Positions 17,335 to 25,852 of a stretch of DNA of 64,000 nt are shown in pieces (position 1 is the stretch's first letter; each line of letters begins with the position of its first letter). The translations under genes were made by a program, and so were the position numbers. Where the stretch lies: the NCBI RefSeq assembly GCF_963668215.1, contig NZ_OY764190.1, forward strand, positions 4,340,001 through 4,404,000, in the 5' to 3' direction. Source of the stretch: an uncultured Desulfosarcina sp. (GTDB lineage Bacteria; Desulfobacterota; Desulfobacteria; Desulfobacterales; Desulfosarcinaceae). Under the pieces are notes generated by a model. It saw only the letters and a list, made by a program, of their open reading frames with translations. It was not told where the DNA came from and did not search any database.

Positions 17335-17674
17335 CCGCAGCGTCATCTTCCCTTCGCTTTGGATGTAGCCAACAGGGCAATCGCATGTAAATTTTATGAT
17401 AATGAAAACGCCATATTTCCCCCTCACCCTGTCCCTCTCCCTCCGGGGGAGAGGGGACGTTTACCGGTTGCTACCGAGTCAACCTGTCTGTTTTCGAGTT
17501 TTCAGGAAAGCGCTCCCTCGCCCCTTGAGGGGAGAGGGCCGGGGTGAGGGGTGGATAAAGCATCCTTTCAGCGTTGCTTGCGATTGCCCTGATGCAGCCG
17601 ACCGGAATTCTTTACTTTTTCGCAGCTGACAGGTATACAGAGGGATCAACCACGCTTCCAATAAAGATGGCGCC
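17335..17674. other. Intergenic region with GC-rich palindromic repeats
   Basis: About 340 bases between moaA and the radical SAM gene. It contains two facing GC-rich palindromic blocks (17420-17460 and 17511-17554) and otherwise no coding signal that I can support. Confidence 0.5.
17511..17554. repeat. GC-rich palindromic dispersed repeat, copy 1
   Basis: The block around CCCCTTGAGGGGAGAGGG is repeated at 51991-52030 with a single base difference over about 41 bases. It contains a CCCCT/AGGGG hairpin. A partly inverted relative lies 80 bases upstream (17420-17460), so the two could fold into one long imperfect stem in a transcript. Confidence 0.75.
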
Positions 17675-18841
17675 ATGATCCCCAGAAAAGAGGAAAAGCA
17701 TCACTACCACGGATTCGAGCAGGGGCCCATCCGTCCGCCCAGCGAGGCGCGCAGCCTGCTGATCCGGGTGACCCGCAACTGCCCCTGGAATCGCTGCGCC
17801 TTCTGCCCGGTGTACAAAGGAACGCAGTTCTCCGTTCGCCCCGAAGACCATGTCATCGCAGACATCGATGACGTTCACCGCCATGTGGACCGTCTGAGGA
17901 AGCTTGCCGACGGGCAGGGGCGGATTTCCCGCCAGGAAATCGAACTGCACGCACAAAACCTGGCCGAACACGACCAGCAGGCCTTTGCCGCGGCATTCAA
18001 CTGGTTTGCCGGCGGCATGACCTCCATTTTTCTCCAGGACGCCAACAGCCTGGTCATCAAACCCGACAGCCTGATCCGGATCCTGCGCCACATTCGATCC
18101 CGCTTTCCCTGGGTCGAACGAATTACCTCCTATGCCCGCTCCCACACCGTGGCCCGCATCAGCGATGCCCATTTGAAGGCGATGCATGAAGCCGGCCTCA
18201 ACCGGATTCACATCGGCCTGGAGTCCGGCTCGGACGCCGTGCTCAACCAGGTCCGCAAAGGGGTGGACAAAGCCACCCAGATCAAAGCCGGCAGAAAGGC
18301 GAAAAAGGCCGGCATGGAGCTGTCCGAATACGTCATGCCAGGCCTGGGCGGGCGCGATCTTTCCCGCGATCACGCCTTGGAAACCGCCGATGCCTTGAAC
18401 CGGATCAACCCGGATTTTATCCGCCTGCGCACCCTGGCCATTCCCGGCGGGATCCCCCTGGCAGAGCAGCAGCGTTCCGGACAATTTCTCAAGCTTAACG
18501 ATCTCGAGATGGTCCGCGAGATCCGGCTGTTTATCGAGACCCTCGACGGCATCGAAAGCATGATCGTCAGCGACCACATCCTCAACCTGTTCGAAGAGGT
18601 GCAAGGGCGTCTGCCCGATGCCAAACCGGGCATCCTGGCCGTGCTGGACGGCTTTTTATCCCTTGACCCCGAGGACCAGTGCCTGTTTCAGGTGGGGCGG
18701 CGCCTGGGCATCTTCACTCGGACGGCCGATCTCAATAGCCCCAAACGGCGGGCCAAGGTCGATGCTTTTTGCCGGCAGTATGGGATCGGACCTGATAACG
18801 TGGATCAGATGATAGACGAGTTAATGAAGCGCTTCATTTAA
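17675..18841 (+). CDS. Radical SAM protein with CX4CX2C cluster motif
   Basis: A 388-residue radical SAM enzyme. The cluster ligands are C36, C41 and C44 (NCPWNRCAFCPVYKG), a C-x4-C-x2-C arrangement found in a subgroup of radical SAM proteins. HIGLESGSDAVLNQVRKG and the following segments fit the Elp3/MiaB-like TIM barrel core. No extra ferredoxin or B12 domain is seen. The stop codon falls within the end of a small inverted-repeat element. The substrate is unknown and no neighbour suggests one. Confidence 0.8.
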   Translation: MIPRKEEKHHYHGFEQGPIRPPSEARSLLIRVTRNCPWNRCAFCPVYKGTQFSVRPEDHVIADIDDVHRHVDRLRKLADGQGRISRQEIELHAQNLAEHDQQAFAAAFNWFAGGMTSIFLQDANSLVIKPDSLIRILRHIRSRFPWVERITSYARSHTVARISDAHLKAMHEAGLNRIHIGLESGSDAVLNQVRKGVDKATQIKAGRKAKKAGMELSEYVMPGLGGRDLSRDHALETADALNRINPDFIRLRTLAIPGGIPLAEQQRSGQFLKLNDLEMVREIRLFIETLDGIESMIVSDHILNLFEEVQGRLPDAKPGILAVLDGFLSLDPEDQCLFQVGRRLGIFTRTADLNSPKRRAKVDAFCRQYGIGPDNVDQMIDELMKRFI

Positions 18842-18985
18842 TGCCGATAAAAATGGGCATCTGGCGGCTTAGGCCGGCGTTCTCACTCGGCTGAAATCCT
18901 CGACGTAGCGCTGCTACGCCTCCGGTTCCAACCTCGCTGCGGCCTTGTCCTGAACCCCCAGCTACCCATTTTTAAACGGCATTAA
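18838..18985. repeat. MITE-like element with terminal inverted repeats
   Basis: A 148-bp element whose ends are inverted copies: TTAATGCCGATAAAAATGGG at the left and its near-complement at 18965-18985 (one indel plus a mismatch). It carries a central hairpin around GACGTAGCGCTGCTACGCC. That hairpin, read on the other strand, matches the centre of the element at 52593-52715. No coding capacity. The left end supplies the TAA stop of the radical SAM gene. Confidence 0.75.
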
Positions 18986-19130
18986 CATTACCGTTTCGAC
19001 CGGGAACCGGTAGAAAAAAGGGTTTTTCCATCTCTTGAACAAGATCGTGGAAACGTCCGCTCGCCCCCATGGTGAGGGGGAAGTGAAGTTGTCCAAGCGT
19101 ATTTAATTTACACCTTAAAAAGAGAACCCC

Positions 19131-19658
19131 ATGGGACTCGACTACAGTTTCAGGTCCGCTAAAAAAAAGATCGACCGGCTGGATGCCGATGAACGGGCCA
19201 GGCTGCTGGAGATCTGCGAAGAAATCCGGCACGCCGAGCAGGCCCTGAGCGAAAAGGCAGTCCCCATTCTGCAAGCGTGCGTGGACCGGTGCCAGGGCCT
19301 GTGCTGCCGCAACATTCGCCCCGCCGATATCGTCACCGAGTGGGATCTGGTCTACATTCTGGCCATGGCACCGCAACTCGAACCGGCCATTGCCGCCTGC
19401 CTTTCCAGGGAAGACTTTTTCCCTACTGACTGCATTTTTCTTGCAAACGGTGTGGGACCCTGTCTTTTCCCAGACGATCTGCGGCCGGAGCGCTGCATTA
19501 TCTCCTTTTGCCGGGTCGAGCCCACCATCGAAAAAGAGATTGGCCGGGTCATGGGTGGTTTCAGCCGCCTGATCCGCTTTTTCAAATTACTTCCGTTGCA
19601 TCGCTGTGTTCGGCGATTTTTCCCGGCCCTTGCCAACCGTCTTCATACCATCCGCTGA
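19131..19658 (+). CDS. YkgJ-like cysteine-cluster protein
   Basis: A 175-residue soluble protein with the YkgJ/UPF0153 type of cysteine pattern: CVDRCQGLCC (about 50-59) then CIFLANGVGPCLFPDDLRPERC and one more Cys (FCR). Such proteins are predicted to bind iron-sulfur or zinc; their function is unknown. The preceding helix-rich segment (residues 1-48) is charged. It stands alone between two intergenic gaps, so context gives no role. Confidence 0.65.
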   Translation: MGLDYSFRSAKKKIDRLDADERARLLEICEEIRHAEQALSEKAVPILQACVDRCQGLCCRNIRPADIVTEWDLVYILAMAPQLEPAIAACLSREDFFPTDCIFLANGVGPCLFPDDLRPERCIISFCRVEPTIEKEIGRVMGGFSRLIRFFKLLPLHRCVRRFFPALANRLHTIR

Positions 19659-19887
19659 CGGGCACCATTACTTCTTTTTGTTGAAGCGTTGTGGGTCCAA
19701 TGGTGATAAATAAAGAATCGTCAAGGCTGCATCCTTGAAAGAAGGAAAGGCCGAAAGGGCCGCAAATTGGTATCGTCTTGACATTATCCATGGGAACCAT
19801 TGGGTGTGATACCGATACCCATCTGCGCAACCATTTCCTGCAACATTAAAGGATTAGAAAATATAAGAGATCGTCGAGGATACATGC

Positions 19888-20373
19888 ATGAAAATTGATC
19901 TTAAAAAATTGAACCAGGATTTGATGAAAGAAGCACTCATCCTGCTTGCCTTTGGAATTGCGATTTTTCTGATTTCATCGCGCTACGATGTTTTTGAAAG
20001 ATTTGTTTCCTTCTCTCGCTCACTTGAAAGTTCGGAGTTGGATGAAATTGTAAGTGTCACGTTCTTTCTCGTCTTTGCAATGGCCTTCTTCTTGATACGG
20101 AGATGGCGAAAACTTAAACAAACCGTAAACGATTTGTCACGACTCAACGAAGAACTCAGCAAAGCACTATCTGAAATAAAGGAACTTCGTGGAATAATAC
20201 CAATTTGTGCAAAGTGTAAAAAAGTGAAGGACGATCAAGGCTACTGGAGCCAGATTGAGTCATATATCGAAAAACACTCCAATGCGGATTTTACCCATGG
20301 TTTGTGTCCGGATTGCATGGAAGCCATGTATGGGGGGGCAGCGTTGGTACGAAGAAGGGAAGCGGAAAGATAA
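19888..20373 (+). CDS. Membrane protein with coiled coil and CxxCKK...CPxC C-terminal domain
   Basis: A 161-residue protein with two membrane helices (about 15-33 and 53-70), a coiled coil (about 75-105), and a C-terminal domain with the pattern IPICAKCKKVKDDQGYW...FTHGLCPDCMEAMY. The same C-terminal domain ends the PAS protein at 61737-62378 (LPICACCKKIRNDQGYW...FSHSICPEC). The four Cys suggest a metal site. The domain is common at the end of deltaproteobacterial signalling proteins but its job is not known. I infer a sensor or output module tied to the membrane. Confidence 0.7.
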   Translation: MKIDLKKLNQDLMKEALILLAFGIAIFLISSRYDVFERFVSFSRSLESSELDEIVSVTFFLVFAMAFFLIRRWRKLKQTVNDLSRLNEELSKALSEIKELRGIIPICAKCKKVKDDQGYWSQIESYIEKHSNADFTHGLCPDCMEAMYGGAALVRRREAER

Positions 20374-20393
20374 GTTTTGATATGTGTTTTTTG

Positions 20394-20422
20394 TTGACAG
20401 TCTGGGCTTGTGCCTATATATT
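20394..20422 (+). promoter_or_regulatory. Sigma-70 promoter of the arsR operon
   Basis: TTGACA, a 17-base spacer and TATATT: a near-consensus housekeeping promoter 25 bases upstream of the arsR start. The -10 region and the following AT-rich stretch would be a natural place for ArsR to bind, but I see no clear palindrome. Confidence 0.8.
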
Positions 20423-20446
20423 CCAAAAAAACGATATGGAGGCTGA

Positions 20447-20794
20447 ATGAAAGAATTTGTCCGGGTCATGAAGGCCCTTTCCGATCCCACCCGGGTAAAA
20501 ATCCTGAAGATTCTGGAGCGGCGCTCCATGTGCGTCTGCGAATTGCAAACCGCCCTGGGCGCGGCCCAGTCCACCACCAGCAAGCACCTGAAGATCCTCG
20601 AGGATGCCGGGCTGGCCGCATCCCACAAGGACGGGTTGTGGGTCAATTATACGCTGGCCGACGGACGGCAGAGTGCCTACGCCGCATCGATCCTGGGAAA
20701 TCTGCGCCACTGGCTGAACGATGCGGACGAGATCAACGACCTGCTGGAGGGCATCGAAGGGATCGATCGCTTCCAGATCCTGAACAGGAACTGA
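20447..20794 (+). CDS. arsR: ArsR-family metalloid-responsive repressor
   Basis: A 115-residue winged helix repressor. The metal-sensing MCVCELQ segment (residues about 26-32) is the ArsR alpha-3 Cys motif for arsenite or antimonite, followed by the DNA-binding helix AAQSTTSKHLKILEDAGL. A strong GGAGG is 6 bases before the ATG. It heads a set with a permease and a thioredoxin-like protein, so it probably represses that operon until metalloid arrives. Confidence 0.9.
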   Translation: MKEFVRVMKALSDPTRVKILKILERRSMCVCELQTALGAAQSTTSKHLKILEDAGLAASHKDGLWVNYTLADGRQSAYAASILGNLRHWLNDADEINDLLEGIEGIDRFQILNRN

Positions 20795-20900
20795 TTTTTT
20801 TTTGTCCTTACTATATGAATAAATCTCGATATATAAAAACATTGACCGTTTCGGGAGCTGCTGACAGCAGGAACCCGGATAAATCCAGGAGCAACGCACC

Positions 20901-22289
20901 ATGAGCGAAACCCTTTCCATGACCCCATCCAATCAAAACGTCCAGTCCCCGGTTTCCATGGACGAACCTGAAGAACCCAGTCTGATCGATTGGAGCGAAA
21001 TCTGGAAACCGTTGGCCTGGATCGTCGGCGGCTTCCTGCTCTTCTTCTTCCTGCCGGTGGACAGTACGCGCTTCACCGGATCGGTGATCGAATCCCTGGC
21101 CCTGGCCAAGTGGTATGCCCAGGAGCACGTCCTGCTCTGTCTGGTACCGGCTTTCTTTATCGCCGGCGGCGTGGCGGTTTTCGTTTCCCAGGGATCGGTG
21201 ATGAAATACCTGGGCACCGGCGCCAGCAAAGTACTCTCCTATGGCGTTGCCAGCGTTTCCGGCAGCGTGCTGGCGGTGTGCTCCTGCACGGTGCTGCCGC
21301 TTTTCGCCGGCATCTGGAAGCGGGGCGCCGGACTGGGGCCGGCCATCGCCTTTCTGTACTCGGGACCGGCCATCAACGTGCTGGCCATCATCCTCACCGC
21401 CCGCATTCTGGGGCCTGAAATCGGCGTGGCGCGGGCCATTGGCGCGGTTCTCTTCAGCGTGGTGATCGGCCTGTGCATGCATCTGATGTTCAGGAAGGAA
21501 GAGGAGGCCAAAGCGGCGGCAGCCATGCACATGCCCACGCCCGAAGTGGAGCGGCCCTTGTGGCAGACCACTTTGCTGTTCGCCGCCATGATCGGGTTGC
21601 TGGTTTCCGCGACCTGGGGCCGTCCGGAACAGGCGGGCAGCTTCTGGTCGGCCGTGTTTGCCGTCAAGTGGCTGCTGGCCGGCGGGTTTGCGCTTTTGCT
21701 TGGCGTTCTGATGGTGCGTTGGATGCACGTGAAGGTTTACAAACTGGCCATCGCCGCCGTGGCCGTGTTGATCCCGGCCCTGGCGTTTCCTCATATGCCG
21801 CTGATCGCCTTTTCCGTGGGGCTGATGGCGTTTGTCACCCTGCTGACCACCACCCGCGGGGAAACCGAGTCCTGGTTCACGGCCTCGTGGGATTTTGCTA
21901 AGCAGATCATGCCCCTTTTGCTGGCCGGCGTGCTCGTAGCGGGTTTGCTGCTGGGCCGTCCGGGCTCCGAAGGCCTGATTCCCTCGCAGTGGATCAGCGG
22001 CCTGGTGGGGGGAAATTCCCTGTGGGCCAACCTGTTCGCATCGGTGGTGGGCGCTTTCATGTACTTCGCCACCCTGACCGAAGTACCCATTTTGCAGGGG
22101 CTGATCGGCGCGGGCATGGGCCAGGGACCCGCTTTGGCCCTGCTTCTGGCCGGTCCGGCCCTGAGTCTGCCCAACATGCTGGTGATCCGCAGTGTGCTGG
22201 GAACGAGGAAAACCGTGGCGTTCGTCGCATTGGTGGTCGTCATGGCCACCATCAGCGGCCTGATATTTGGAAGCCTGATGGGCTCGTGA
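20901..22289 (+). CDS. ArsP/DUF318-type permease
   Basis: A 462-residue inner membrane permease of the DUF318/ArsP group, with about ten hydrophobic helices. The core motif VCSCTVLPLFAGIWKRGAGLGPAIAFLYSGPA holds the CSC pair and Pro-rich loop of this family, which in ArsP exports trivalent organoarsenicals. A second half repeat (TEVPILQGLIGAGMGQGPALALLLAGPALS) shows the inverted-repeat fold. The setting between arsR and a thioredoxin-like gene supports metalloid efflux; a heavy metal such as copper or zinc is an alternative. Confidence 0.83.
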   Translation: MSETLSMTPSNQNVQSPVSMDEPEEPSLIDWSEIWKPLAWIVGGFLLFFFLPVDSTRFTGSVIESLALAKWYAQEHVLLCLVPAFFIAGGVAVFVSQGSVMKYLGTGASKVLSYGVASVSGSVLAVCSCTVLPLFAGIWKRGAGLGPAIAFLYSGPAINVLAIILTARILGPEIGVARAIGAVLFSVVIGLCMHLMFRKEEEAKAAAAMHMPTPEVERPLWQTTLLFAAMIGLLVSATWGRPEQAGSFWSAVFAVKWLLAGGFALLLGVLMVRWMHVKVYKLAIAAVAVLIPALAFPHMPLIAFSVGLMAFVTLLTTTRGETESWFTASWDFAKQIMPLLLAGVLVAGLLLGRPGSEGLIPSQWISGLVGGNSLWANLFASVVGAFMYFATLTEVPILQGLIGAGMGQGPALALLLAGPALSLPNMLVIRSVLGTRKTVAFVALVVVMATISGLIFGSLMGS

Positions 22290-22294
22290 TGATG

Positions 22295-22399
22295 GTGACC
22301 AGTGAACCGTGAACAGTGAACAGAGGACGGTGAACGGTGAACGGTGAACAGTGAACGGTGAACTGTGAACGGTGAACTGTGAACGGTGAACTGTGAAAG
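22295..22399. repeat. Degenerate 7-nt tandem array (GTGAACN)
   Basis: Fifteen 7-nt units with consensus GTGAACN fill the gap between the permease and the thioredoxin-like gene. Alternating last bases (G/T/A) and one GAGGACG unit show drift. Seven is not a multiple of three, so it is not coding. The last unit runs into AAAGGAG, the ribosome binding site of the next gene. A related array is at 28697-28759. Confidence 0.9.
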
Positions 22400-22408
22400 G
22401 AGAAAGAT

Positions 22409-22639
22409 ATGGAGATAAAAGTATTGGGACCCGGCTGTGCGAAATGCAAACAGGCCGAGAAGATTGTCAAAGATGCCGTTGCCGAAAGCGGCATCGACGC
22501 CACCGTCGAAAAAGTGACCGACGTGATGGAAATCGCCGGTTACGGGGTTTTCGGTACGCCTGCGGTAGTAGTTGACGGTGAAGTGAAATGCGTGGGGAAA
22601 ATTCCGAAAAAAGGGGAAATTCTCCAGTGGATTCGATAA
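22409..22639 (+). CDS. Small thioredoxin/glutaredoxin-like protein (TM0996/MTH895 type)
   Basis: A 76-residue redox protein with the active site CAKC at residues 10-13 (GPGCAKCKQAEKI) and the cis-proline region FGTPAVVVDG. Length and motifs match the small thioredoxin family often found next to ArsP-like permeases. AAAGGAG sits 8 bases before the ATG and is made by the end of a 7-nt repeat array. It probably reduces a disulfide or handles the metal for the permease. Confidence 0.88.
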   Translation: MEIKVLGPGCAKCKQAEKIVKDAVAESGIDATVEKVTDVMEIAGYGVFGTPAVVVDGEVKCVGKIPKKGEILQWIR

Positions 22640-22907
22640 TAATCGACGGTCTTATTTAATCCATTGCATCCATCAATTGGCATTTTGCGTTCATCCGTTC
22701 CCGGGAAGCGTTAAGCTGCGTCCGCCGTGGATGCAGCTTGACATTTAAAGGGCTTTGTGACTTCTAGAAACCTGGCTTCAGGAGACACCAGGCAGCCGTC
22801 TACCCCCGAAACCAAGGCGGCCTTTTTAAAAAAGTTGCATGTACACCCTTTTAAACCGGCGTCCATATCCGGTTGAGGGCGTACGCAGAAAAGAGGAGAG
22901 GTGAACG

Positions 22908-23324
22908 ATGAGAAAGGTTAGAAAAGCGCTCAAACCGGTCAGTCTTTTCATGGCGATCTTCATGCTGGTTCTTTGTACCCCCTGCCAGACCGTCCTGGCC
23001 AAGATGATTCCGACCGCGACCCTCCTGGACGCGGCCCGGGTCGAGGCCGCCCGGACGCAGGTCAGCACATTTATGGCGCGGCAGGATGTCGTTGACGTCC
23101 TGGTATCCCAGGGGATCGACCCGACCGAGGCGACCGCCCGGATCGCCGGCCTGTCTGACGCCGAAGTCGTTCGCCTGGCCGACCGGATCGAGCAATTGCC
23201 GGCGGGAGGGGATACCTTTGGCGCGATTCTCATCGCTTCCGTCGTCGTCTTCGTGATTCTTCTGATCACCGATATTTTGGGATACACGGACATTTTTCCC
23301 TTTGTTAAGAAAAAGCGCATCTAA
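22908..23324 (+). CDS. PA2779-family secreted/membrane protein
   Basis: A 138-residue protein with a signal-like N-terminal helix (about 14-33), a helical middle domain (VSTFMARQDVVDVLVSQGIDPTEATARIAGLSDAEVVRLADRIEQLPAGG) and a C-terminal helix ending in DILGYTDIFPFVKKKRI. This matches the conserved family found beside PA2778-type peptidases. AGGAGAGGTGAACG precedes the ATG. Function is unknown; pairing with the next gene is conserved in other genomes as far as I recall. Confidence 0.75.
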   Translation: MRKVRKALKPVSLFMAIFMLVLCTPCQTVLAKMIPTATLLDAARVEAARTQVSTFMARQDVVDVLVSQGIDPTEATARIAGLSDAEVVRLADRIEQLPAGGDTFGAILIASVVVFVILLITDILGYTDIFPFVKKKRI

Positions 23325-23348
23325 ATCCAGCCAGCCGGGATCGAAACG

Positions 23349-24281
23349 GTGAAGGAAGCTTTAATTCGCCTGCTTGCCGTTGCGGTCCTGGCTGTCGTTC
23401 TGTTCGGTTGCGCCGGTCGGGTCGGCATCGGCTGGCCCCGGGCCGAAGGGGAACTTTCCACCCCCTATCTGATCGAAGAGATTCCCTTTTATCCCCAGAA
23501 GGTGCATCAGTGCGGCCCGGCTGCCCTGGCCATGGCCCTGAACTGGAGCGGGGTTGCCGCCTCGCCCCGGGAACTGACGAAACAGGTCTTCACGCCTTCC
23601 CGCAAAGGAAGCTTGCAGTCGGCCATGATCGCTGCCGCCCGGCGGCATGGCAGGATCGCCTGCCTGCTGGCCGAACCGGCGGACCTGATCGACGAAATCG
23701 CCGCCGGCCATCCCGTTGTCGTTCTCCAGAATCTCGGCCTTTCATGGATTCCCGTCTGGCACTATGCGGTTGTCGTGGGATGGAACGCCGCCGCCGGCGA
23801 CGTGATCCTGCATTCGGGCACTACACCCTTCAAGTCCACCGCCTTTGCGACCTTCGAAAGAACCTGGGGCCGCAGCGATTTCTGGGGAATGCTGGTGCTG
23901 CCGCCGTCCCGGCTGCCGGCAACGGTCAAAGAAACGGATTACCTGGCGGCCGTAAGCCCCCTGGAGCGCATGGGACGCTGGCAAACCGCCATGTCTGCAT
24001 ATCGAACGGCCCTGGAACGCTGGCCGGACAGCCTCCCGGCAACCGTGGGCATCGGGGTATGCCTGTACCGATCAGGGGATCTGGCGTCTGCCGAGGCGCA
24101 CTTGCGAGCCGCCATCGAACGATTTCCCGGCGAGGGGGTTCTGTTCAACAATTTGGCCCAGGTGCTTTTGGATCAGGGCCGCGGGGATGAAGCCCTGCAG
24201 GCGGTCAGGCAGGCCATCGCATGCGGCGGCCCATTGAAAGCGCATTTCGAGCAGACGCTGGAAGAGATTCGGAACCCCTGA
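23349..24281 (+). CDS. PA2778-family lipoprotein: C39-like cysteine peptidase with TPR tail
   Basis: A 310-residue lipoprotein. The lipobox LFGC places the lipidated Cys at residue 21. The C39-like peptidase domain has the catalytic Cys in QCGPAALAMAL (C55) and a His in VWHYAVVVGW. The C-terminal 110 residues form TPR-like helices (WQTAMSAYRTALERWPDS, LASAEAHLRAAIERFPG). It begins with a GTG 25 bases after the PA2779-like gene. Likely an envelope peptidase acting on its neighbour or a secreted peptide; the substrate is unknown. Confidence 0.8.
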   Translation: MKEALIRLLAVAVLAVVLFGCAGRVGIGWPRAEGELSTPYLIEEIPFYPQKVHQCGPAALAMALNWSGVAASPRELTKQVFTPSRKGSLQSAMIAAARRHGRIACLLAEPADLIDEIAAGHPVVVLQNLGLSWIPVWHYAVVVGWNAAAGDVILHSGTTPFKSTAFATFERTWGRSDFWGMLVLPPSRLPATVKETDYLAAVSPLERMGRWQTAMSAYRTALERWPDSLPATVGIGVCLYRSGDLASAEAHLRAAIERFPGEGVLFNNLAQVLLDQGRGDEALQAVRQAIACGGPLKAHFEQTLEEIRNP

Positions 24282-24365
24282 TTATTTTACCATTGATCGC
24301 TGCGATAACACTTGCCATGCTTGCCGCAACGTCAAATCCAGTGAGCAAGGATTCTCAGTACGGCC

Positions 24366-25772
24366 ATGCCTATGAAAAAAAGCCATAAAGATGCATTACG
24401 GGCCATTGTCGGCGTCGACCATTTCACCGACGCGCGGGAGGAGTGCCTCTGCTACGCCTACGATGCGACCCGCGCCCAGTATCTGCCCGAGGCCGTTGTC
24501 TTTCCCGGGACGACGCAGGAGGTTTCCGGCGTTCTACGGCTGGCCGACACCCATGGTATCCCGGTGGTTCCCCGGGGCGCAGGATCGGGCTTTTCCGGAG
24601 GGGCGCTGCCCGTGGCCGGAGGGCTGGTGATGGCCATGAACCGCTTCAACCGCATCCGTTCCATCGACACGGACAACCTGGTTGCAGAGGTGGAACCGGC
24701 CGTAGTCACGGCGCATTTTCAGGCCGCGGTGGAAAAAAAGGGCCTGTTCTATCCCCCGGACCCGGCCAGCTATACCTTTTCCACCATCGGCGGCAACATT
24801 GCGGAGAATTCGGGGGGCATGCGCGCGGTAAAATACGGGGTGACCCGGGATTACGTGCGCGGGCTGGAAGTCGTGCTTCCCTCGGGCGAGGTGATCCACA
24901 CCGGTTCGGCCTGCGCCAAGGATGTTGTCGGCTACGATCTGACCACCCTGTTCGTGGGCTCCGAAGGCACTTTGGGCGTGGTCACCCGGGCCACGCTGCG
25001 GCTGCTGCCCCTTCCCGAAGCCAAACAGACCCTGACGGCCGCCTTCGGATCCATGGCCGCGGCGGCACGCACGGTCTCTGATGTCATCGGCCGGAGCATC
25101 GTTCCGACCACCCTCGAATTCCTGGATGCGCCTTCGCTGCAGGCCGTGGAGAACTATGCCCCCGTCGACCTGCCCGCAGACGCGCAGGCCTTTTTATTGA
25201 TCGAGGTGGACGGCGATGCCGACTGCATTGCCGGCCCCATGGAACGGGTGCGCCAGGTTTGCAAAGATAACGGTGCCCTTCAGATCCGGCTTGCCCGCGA
25301 GAAGGCTGAACAGGAAGAATTGTGGCGGGCCCGGCGGGCGGTTTCCCCGGCCCTGCGCAGCATCAGCCCGTATAAGATGAACGAGGACATCGTCGTTCCA
25401 CGCTCCAGGATACCGGAAATCATAGATTCCATCCAGCAGACGGCCCGGCGCTGCGATCTGCCCATCGTCAGCTTCGGCCATGCCGGCGACGGCAACATTC
25501 ACGTCAATGTCATGGGCGGCGCAGGAGGCGAGGCGGACATTCCCAAGATGGAGCGGGCGGTTGACGACATCTTCCAGGCCACGGTGAAGCTCGGCGGACG
25601 CATATCCGGCGAGCACGGCATCGGCCTGGCCAAACAGCGATACATCGGCCTCAATCTCGATGCGCCCACCCTGGCTCTTTCTCGGCTGCTCAAAAAGACG
25701 CTGGACCCCCACAACATCCTCAATCCCGGAAAGATCTTCCCCCCGGGAAACGCTTCCAACGCCGTTTCCTGA
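24366..25772 (+). CDS. FAD-linked oxidase, glycolate/D-lactate dehydrogenase type
   Basis: A 468-residue GlcD/Dld-like flavoprotein. The FAD (PCMH) domain has PRGAGSGFSGGALPV and GGNIAENSGGMRA; the C-terminal oxidase cap has GHAGDGNIHVNVMG and GEHGIGLAKQRY. The family oxidises D-2-hydroxyacids such as D-lactate, glycolate or 2-hydroxyglutarate. No GlcE/GlcF or ferredoxin partner is adjacent, so the electron acceptor is unclear. An ATG two codons inside is an alternative start. Confidence 0.88.
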   Translation: MPMKKSHKDALRAIVGVDHFTDAREECLCYAYDATRAQYLPEAVVFPGTTQEVSGVLRLADTHGIPVVPRGAGSGFSGGALPVAGGLVMAMNRFNRIRSIDTDNLVAEVEPAVVTAHFQAAVEKKGLFYPPDPASYTFSTIGGNIAENSGGMRAVKYGVTRDYVRGLEVVLPSGEVIHTGSACAKDVVGYDLTTLFVGSEGTLGVVTRATLRLLPLPEAKQTLTAAFGSMAAAARTVSDVIGRSIVPTTLEFLDAPSLQAVENYAPVDLPADAQAFLLIEVDGDADCIAGPMERVRQVCKDNGALQIRLAREKAEQEELWRARRAVSPALRSISPYKMNEDIVVPRSRIPEIIDSIQQTARRCDLPIVSFGHAGDGNIHVNVMGGAGGEADIPKMERAVDDIFQATVKLGGRISGEHGIGLAKQRYIGLNLDAPTLALSRLLKKTLDPHNILNPGKIFPPGNASNAVS

Positions 25773-25852
25773 ACGGACCGGTATTCGTTTGCAGATGTTC
25801 ACTATAGAAAATCGCTATTACTACCGATATAAAAAAGAATACGGTCAACACG

